Shown here: piece by piece, positions 60,322 through 64,000 of the stretch
How positions within the stretch are numbered: position 1 is the stretch's first letter
Layout of the letters: every line of letters begins with the position of its first letter
NCBI RefSeq assembly: GCF_014649815.1
Contig: NZ_BMTT01000016.1
Location: forward strand, 1 to 64,000
Length of the DNA stretch: 64,000 bases
Reading direction: 5' to 3'
DNA from: Streptomyces mutabilis
GTDB lineage: Bacteria; Actinomycetota; Actinomycetes; Streptomycetales; Streptomycetaceae
Position numbers and translations under genes: made by a program
The notes under the pieces: model-generated
Database searches by the model: none
Told to the model about the DNA's origin: nothing
Seen by the model: only the letters and a program-made list of their open reading frames with translations

Positions 60322-61146
60322 GTGAAGACCCGCCAGACCACCCAGCAGGTCCCCCACACCATCGACGGCAAGACCCGCATGGTCCCCATCCGGGTCGACG
60401 CCCCCGCGCCCCCGCGCGACTGGGACGCTCTCGTCCTCAACGGCGTCACCGGTATCGCAGCGCTCGTCCTGACGGCCTCCGTCGTCTGGTCCACCGCCAG
60501 CATCGGTGACCTCCTCTCCCGCGCCGTCGTCGAGCCCGCCGCGTACGGGGCCGCCATCGTCTTCGACCTCGCCTGGATCGCGTGCATGGCCATCGAGTGG
60601 CTCGCCCGCTACGACGAGGACCGCGCCGCACTGCCCCGCCGGGCCGGACACGCCATGCTGCTCCTCGCCATGCTCGCCGTCGCCGCCCACGGCAAGGTCG
60701 CCGGGTACTGGGAGATCGGCCTCATCGGCGCCGCCGTTTCCGCGCTCGCAAAGGGCCTGTGGACCGTCGTCCTCCGCCACCAGACACCACCGCTCGACGA
60801 GCGCACCCGCGCCTGGATTCAGGTCGAGCTGGCCGACGCCGGCGCAAGCCTCGCGATGATCCCGGTACGCCGCAAGCTCCAGCGGGCGCAGGCCCAGGCA
60901 GCCGCGGAGCGCACCGCGATCACCGGTCCGGACGCCGATCCGGACCGTCCGGACGAGCCCGAGGACGATGCGGACGCCGATCCGGAGCCGACCGCCGCCG
61001 GACCCATGACCATCAAGGACGCGGTCCGGACCGCCCTGGACTCTGGAATCCGCGAGCCGGACCGGGTCCTGTCGTACGTCCGGAAGGTCGCCGACGCCAA
61101 CGCCAAGCCGGACACCGTCTCCCGCTACATCCGGCTAGCCAGCTGA
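60322..61146 (+). CDS. SpdB-like membrane protein with helical cytosolic tail
   Basis: The 274-aa protein (GTG 60322, AGGAGCAGCACC upstream) has four hydrophobic segments (ALVLNGVTGIAALVLTASVVW; AAYGAAIVFDLAWIACMAIEWL; GHAMLLLAMLAVAAHG; EIGLIGAAVSALAKGLWTVVL), then a cytosolic part with IPVRRKLQRAQAQAAAERTAI, an acidic Asp/Glu/Pro linker and a helical end (TIKDAVRTALDSGIREPDRVLSYVRKVADANAKPDTVSRYIRLA) resembling a small HTH. Its layout is like plasmid-spread (Spd) proteins of Streptomyces conjugative plasmids and ICEs. The assignment is tentative. Confidence 0.65.
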   Translation: MKTRQTTQQVPHTIDGKTRMVPIRVDAPAPPRDWDALVLNGVTGIAALVLTASVVWSTASIGDLLSRAVVEPAAYGAAIVFDLAWIACMAIEWLARYDEDRAALPRRAGHAMLLLAMLAVAAHGKVAGYWEIGLIGAAVSALAKGLWTVVLRHQTPPLDERTRAWIQVELADAGASLAMIPVRRKLQRAQAQAAAERTAITGPDADPDRPDEPEDDADADPEPTAAGPMTIKDAVRTALDSGIREPDRVLSYVRKVADANAKPDTVSRYIRLAS

Positions 61147-61796
61147 TGGGCGCGCGGCCGTCGCCGGGCGGTGACGAGCTGCGCGCCCGCGCGTACCTCC
61201 ACGCCCTCCACATCCGTCCCTTCGGCCACCAGGAGCCGACCGTGCCCGAGCCCCGTCCCGTCAACCCGACCCGGATCATCCCCGCCGGCGCCCCGCTGCC
61301 TGCTCGGGCGCCGGAGCCCGGCGAGGCTCCGCCCTGGCGGACGCCTCCGCCGCCTCCACCACCGGTGGTCCCGCCCGCCGCACCGCCCCCGGACCCATGG
61401 CCAGCCGCGCCCCCGCCCCGACCGATGCAGGTCCACGTCACCCTCGACCCGGCCCCGCCCGCCGAACCGGAACCCGAACCCGGCCCGTGGGCACGCCTGT
61501 GGGAACGCCTCGTCACCTGGCGGATGATCGCCGCGATCCTCGCCGCGCTCACCCCCTGGGCAGCCGGGCACAGCCCCGTCGGCCTCTGGTCCCACACCGT
61601 CCACGACGCCCGCACCGAAGCCGGCATCCTCGCCGCCTACGTCATCGCCGGGGTAGCCATCGCCGCCGCCTGGGCCCTCGACCGGCGCACCGGCCGCGCG
61701 CTCCCGCGCTTCCTCCTCGTCACCGCCAGCCTCGGCGCCTTCGGCGTCCTGTCCTGGTACGACCCCGTCCAGTTCCTCACCGGAGTACACCGATGA
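61146..61796 (+). CDS. 216-aa Pro-rich membrane protein
   Basis: ATG 61146 overlaps the previous stop. About 110 Pro-rich cytosolic residues (PPPPPPPVVPPAAPPPDPWP) are followed by three hydrophobic helices (MIAAILAALTPWAAGHSPVGLW; ILAAYVIAGVAIAAAWAL; FLLVTASLGAFGVLSWY). Pro-rich membrane proteins like this recur in the transfer regions of Streptomyces elements (recalled). It is coupled to both neighbours. Confidence 0.65.
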   Translation: MGARPSPGGDELRARAYLHALHIRPFGHQEPTVPEPRPVNPTRIIPAGAPLPARAPEPGEAPPWRTPPPPPPPVVPPAAPPPDPWPAAPPPRPMQVHVTLDPAPPAEPEPEPGPWARLWERLVTWRMIAAILAALTPWAAGHSPVGLWSHTVHDARTEAGILAAYVIAGVAIAAAWALDRRTGRALPRFLLVTASLGAFGVLSWYDPVQFLTGVHR

Positions 61797-62302
61797 CCGG
61801 CCCCGGCCTCACCCTCGCGGGCATCGCGATCGTCCTCGTCGTCCTCTGGGCCAACCTCAGGCCCTGGTGGAAAGGCGACCGCAACCCCGCCAAGCTCAAA
61901 TCCTTCGGCACCGGCTCCCTCCTCGGCGCCATGTCCACCATGTGCGGCGGCGGCCTCCTCGGCTACATCTCCGGATGCGCCGCCGGAGCCGCCAACACCG
62001 GAGGCGGCAAGGCCGTCGCCGGAGCCACCGGCCAGCAGGCCGCAGCCCCCGTCACCACCGGCAGCCTCGGCGACCTCACCCCCGCAGGCGCCGTCGTCGT
62101 CTTCCTCATCACCTGCGGCACGATCTTCGCGTTCCGCGCCGCGGGCAAGGACGAGCGCAAGCGCATGGTCGGCGGCATCTTCTGCGGCGTCTGCCTCTGC
62201 CTCACCGCCGGTGTGGCCAGCGCCCTGAACTGGCTGCCGGGTCTGATCAACGGTGTCGGCGGGCAGCTCCAGGCCGCCGTTCAGGGGTCGGGCATCCTGT
62301 GA
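61793..62302 (+). CDS. 169-aa membrane protein with Gly/Ala-rich centre
   Basis: ATG 61793 overlaps the previous stop. Helices appear at LAGIAIVLVVLWANLRPWW, LGAMSTMCGGGLLGYISGCAAGAA, AGAVVVFLITCGTIFAF and MVGGIFCGVCLCLTAGVASAL. It resembles small membrane subunits that form a pore or assembly platform. Family unknown; it belongs to the four-gene membrane block. Confidence 0.66.
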   Translation: MTGPGLTLAGIAIVLVVLWANLRPWWKGDRNPAKLKSFGTGSLLGAMSTMCGGGLLGYISGCAAGAANTGGGKAVAGATGQQAAAPVTTGSLGDLTPAGAVVVFLITCGTIFAFRAAGKDERKRMVGGIFCGVCLCLTAGVASALNWLPGLINGVGGQLQAAVQGSGIL

Positions 62303-62913
62303 AGCGCCGACTCGCCCTGTGGGCCGCCCGCAAGTCGGCCGCAGACCGTCTCGCCCGGGGCAGCGCCACGGTGTGGCAGCGCCGCGCCGACGCCCTGACC
62401 TCGTGGGTCCGCGCCGGCCGCCGCGACGACCTCACCGGCTGGCGCGCAGCCCTCGGCCCCGTAGCCCGCCTGGCCATCCTCGGCGTGCTGGCCTACGCAG
62501 TGTGGGCGGTCATCCGGGCGCTGCCGTGGCTGATGTGGCTGCTCGCCGGGTGGTGGCTGCGCGCCGCCTGGAAGGCCGGCCGCGCCCCCGCCGAGGAGAC
62601 CGACGACGCCCCCGCCGATGAGGCCTCCAGCGCGGCCGGCCGGGAAGCCCTCCGCGGCCTCCTGCTGAAGCTGATGGGAGAGGGCTCCGGGGTGCACCTC
62701 CGGACCGTCCTCGCCCACCTCCAGGAGCACGGCCAGTGGGAGGGCCGCACGGTCACCGATCTGCGCCTCCAGCTGGGGCGCCTGGGGGTGCCGCACGACC
62801 CCCGCGTGAAGGTGGGCGGGGTGCCCACCTGGGGGGTCCGCAGGCGCGACCTGGAGGCCCCTTCCCCGGCCGCCGCCGAGGAAGCGTCTACCGCCTCGTC
62901 TACCGCCGCCTGA
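62299..62913 (+). CDS. 204-aa membrane protein with C-terminal winged-helix-like domain
   Basis: GTG 62299 overlaps the previous stop. Basic N-terminal helices are followed by two hydrophobic segments (LGPVARLAILGVLAYAVWAVI; LPWLMWLLAGWWLRAAW), an acidic linker and a soluble end (LRGLLLKLMGEGSGVHLRTVLAHLQEHGQWEGRTVTDLRLQLGRLGVPHDPRVKVGGVPTWGVRRRDL), which reads as a winged helix. The last codons lie inside the GTCTACC repeat array. A membrane protein that contacts DNA fits a transfer role; this is inferred. Confidence 0.66.
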   Translation: MKRRLALWAARKSAADRLARGSATVWQRRADALTSWVRAGRRDDLTGWRAALGPVARLAILGVLAYAVWAVIRALPWLMWLLAGWWLRAAWKAGRAPAEETDDAPADEASSAAGREALRGLLLKLMGEGSGVHLRTVLAHLQEHGQWEGRTVTDLRLQLGRLGVPHDPRVKVGGVPTWGVRRRDLEAPSPAAAEEASTASSTAA

Positions 62914-62972
62914 CCTGCACGTCTACCCGTCCATCTACCACCGTCTACCGCCTGATCTACCGACCATCTACC
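62886..62972. repeat. Seven (G/A)TCTACC direct repeats at about 11-12 bp spacing (candidate transfer locus)
   Basis: (G/A)TCTACC begins at 62886, 62898, 62921, 62933, 62943, 62955 and 62966. Gaps are 12, 23, 12, 10, 12 and 11 bases, close to one or two helical turns, so all copies lie on one DNA face. The array starts in the last codons of the membrane-protein gene and runs into non-coding DNA. Streptomyces TraB proteins bind short direct repeats in a cis-acting transfer locus near the spd genes. This array has the same style, but its sequence differs from the repeats described. Confidence 0.75.
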
Positions 62973-63055
62973 CGGAGGCCCGCCAGGCTCCTGTCCTGAC
63001 GCGCCATCCGTATGGCACGATTCCGCCACATCATCAACATGTTCATGGGGGGACT

Positions 63056-63649
63056 GTGAACCACCGCACCACCGCCGCCATCGCCGCCCTCGCAGCCGCT
63101 GGCCTCCTGACCCTCACCTCGTGCAGCCTTGACGAGAGCAGCGTCGACACCACACCCAAGACCAACGCCTCCAAAGCAGACACCAACGCCGACTCCCCGA
63201 AGGAAGCCCCCAGCAGCCCGGCCCCGAAGAAGAAGGCCGGCGTCGGCGACACCCTGACCGTGACCGGCTTCCAGGACGGCGAGCAGCTCGACGTCACGTT
63301 GAAGAAGTGGCTGCCGACTGCCAAGTCCTCCGACCCGTACTTCGGACCGGAGCAGGGCAAGCGCTGGGCTGCCGCACAGTTCGAGATCGTGAACACCGGC
63401 AGCAAGGCGTACTCCGACAGTCCTTCCAACGGAGCGCAGGTCGCTGACGGGCAGGGGCAGCGCTTCAGTTCCTGGTTCGGGGAGATCACCGCGGGGCCAT
63501 CGATGGCGTCGGACGTGAACCTACCGAAGGGCGAGAAGGCCTTGGGCTGGATCGTGTTCGAGGTTCCGAAGGACTCGAAGATCACGTCCGTACAGTTCGC
63601 AATGAACTCCGGATTCGCCGATGAAACCGGGCAGTGGCAAATGCAGTAG
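63056..63649 (+). CDS. DUF4352-type lipoprotein
   Basis: The 197-aa protein starts at GTG 63056 (GGGGGGAC upstream). The signal peptide has lipobox LTSCS (Cys about residue 23), then a Lys/Ser/Pro-rich linker and a beta-sandwich (GDTLTVTGFQDGEQLDVTLKKWLP...GKRWAAAQFEIVNTGSKAYSDSPSNGAQVADGQGQRFSSWFGEITAGPSMASDVNLPKGEKALGWIVFEVPKDSKITSVQFAM) typical of DUF4352. Such lipoproteins sit on the outer face of the membrane. In mobile elements they may provide surface exclusion or envelope protection; this is inferred. Confidence 0.87.
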   Translation: MNHRTTAAIAALAAAGLLTLTSCSLDESSVDTTPKTNASKADTNADSPKEAPSSPAPKKKAGVGDTLTVTGFQDGEQLDVTLKKWLPTAKSSDPYFGPEQGKRWAAAQFEIVNTGSKAYSDSPSNGAQVADGQGQRFSSWFGEITAGPSMASDVNLPKGEKALGWIVFEVPKDSKITSVQFAMNSGFADETGQWQMQ

Positions 63650-63668
63650 CTCCCGTGTCACCTTCGCC

Positions 63669-63710
63669 GCGCCAGGCCCCGAACTATGCCCGTAGTTCCG
63701 GGCCTGGCGC
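63669..63710 (+). terminator. Strong hairpin terminator after the lipoprotein gene
   Basis: The 11-bp arm GCGCCAGGCCC (63669-63679) pairs exactly with GGGCCTGGCGC (63700-63710). Inside, GAACTA (63681-63686) pairs with TAGTTC (63693-63698), separated by one C-C mismatch. It begins 20 bases after the stop. Confidence 0.8.
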
Positions 63711-63729
63711 CTGCACTACGCCCGTAGTT
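63682..63729. repeat. Two ACTAYGCCCGTAGTT dyads, 33 bp apart
   Basis: AACTATGCCCGTAGTT (63682-63697) and ACTACGCCCGTAGTT (63715-63729) share a 15-bp core with a small dyad (ACTA...TAGT). The first also forms the tip of the terminator. They lie 110-160 bases before the next gene, so they might be regulator sites for it. Confidence 0.45.
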
Positions 63730-63842
63730 GCGTTTCCGGCGATCATGCCTCATTATGGGCCGCAGATCTGGCATGCCCGGAACCAAAACCACCGGACACG
63801 GCATCATGACCCCCGTATCTCGCATCCGTTCCAGGGGGGAAC

Positions 63843-64000
63843 ATGAGCCAGCCGCAGCCTCCGAGATGGCAGCCGCCACAACAACCGATCACCTGGGGCA
63901 CGTCCCAGCACGGCCCGCAGCAGCCACCGCCACCGCCCAACTGGGGCGCACCGGCACCCCGGCCGCCGCACACCAAGCCACCGAAGAACAAGGCCGGAAA
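63843..64000 (+). CDS. Pro/Gln-rich protein start, runs off the right edge
   Basis: ATG 63843 follows AGGGGGGAAC. The 52 visible codons read MSQPQPPRWQPPQQPITWGTSQHGPQQPP.. ending in a basic PPHTKPPKNKAG. Such tails usually precede a membrane helix and an extracellular domain in actinobacterial envelope proteins, including other DUF4352-type proteins. The continuation is outside the window. Confidence 0.7.
   Translation, partial: MSQPQPPRWQPPQQPITWGTSQHGPQQPPPPPNWGAPAPRPPHTKPPKNKAG

Larger units (their letters stand above)
41270..64000. mobile_element. Integrated element (ICE- or phage-like), left end to beyond the window
   Basis: Right of the interrupted host gene the gene style changes: many tiny coupled genes, XRE regulators with a palindromic operator, a RecB-like nuclease, a gp3-like recombination directionality factor, DnaQ- and RuvC-like nucleases, DUF2303, a replicative helicase with embedded iterons, a PAPS-reductase-like gene, Spd-like membrane proteins and a repeat array. 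No capsid, portal, terminase, integrase or TraB gene is seen within 22.7 kb. Codon use stays host-like, so the donor is another actinobacterium. Confidence 0.88.

Noticed and set aside
62886-62972. The TCTACC repeats as a CRISPR array
   Set aside because: Units are 7 bp with 3-16 bp gaps; there are no 28-37 bp repeats, no spacers of even length and no cas genes.
41270-64000. Calling the element a complete prophage
   Set aside because: No terminase, portal, capsid, tail or lysis gene is visible in 22.7 kb. Replication/recombination genes alone do not distinguish a phage from an ICE.

Overview
The window is very GC-rich actinobacterial DNA with strong third-position GC bias, overlapping ATGA/GTGA gene junctions, GTG and TTG starts, a WhiB protein and Tat substrates. 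It is best read as a Streptomyces chromosome. The order small laccase, NHEJ-type polymerase and ligase, pcaV-pcaIJFHGB-pcaL resembles the Streptomyces coelicolor region that holds the small laccase SLAC and PcaV. This comparison is from memory and was not searched.

Region 1 (1-7.4 kb) is chromosomal: a large repeat-type protein running off the left edge, a WhiB regulator, a B3/B4-domain protein, a PaiB-like FMN-binding protein, an EamA exporter divergent from an XRE-cupin regulator, and a LacI-family regulator with its own operator.

Region 2 (7.6-13.5 kb) encodes secreted redox and sugar-type proteins: a two-domain small laccase on the minus strand, facing an overlapping pair consisting of a ThuA/sorbosone-dehydrogenase fusion and a cupredoxin/Ig-like/DUF1080 fusion.

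Region 3 (13.5-20.1 kb) holds a LigD-type polymerase, an ABC-F ATPase preceded by a nine-codon aromatic leader peptide, an ATP-dependent DNA ligase, a zinc alcohol dehydrogenase and a DUF3048 lipoprotein.

Region 4 (20.1-27.3 kb) is a complete protocatechuate (beta-ketoadipate) operon, pcaIJFHGBL, divergent from its MarR repressor pcaV. The seven products take protocatechuate to succinyl-CoA and acetyl-CoA.

Region 5 (27.3-41.3 kb) has a frameshifted AAA/LAL-type regulator without a LuxR HTH, a DUF2510 protein, a TetR regulator with a perfect long operator divergent from a PAP2 enzyme and a DMT permease, a Tat-exported phospholipase C, and an aromatic-catabolism set (frameshifted MFS transporter, Rieske oxygenase, 57-aa protein, VanB-like reductase, frameshifted IclR). 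It ends in a solute-binding lipoprotein gene cut off after about 95 codons.

Region 6 (about 41.27-64 kb, running off the right edge) is the left part of an integrated mobile element inserted in that binding-protein gene. A minus-strand regulator and a plus-strand early gene flank a palindromic operator. A very long chain of coupled genes follows: PD-(D/E)XK nuclease, a phiC31 gp3-like recombination directionality factor, a DnaQ-like exonuclease, a RuvC-like nuclease, DUF2303, a DnaB/AAA helicase whose gene carries an iteron-like palindrome array, and a PAPS-reductase-like PP-loop enzyme. After a bidirectional terminator and a short minus-strand block come four membrane proteins that look like a plasmid-spread module, ending in a helically phased (G/A)TCTACC repeat array. 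No integrase, TraB/FtsK or phage structural gene is in the window. The gp3-like protein predicts a serine integrase beyond the right edge. Whether the element is an ICE or a prophage is not settled here; the membrane module and repeats favour a conjugative element.
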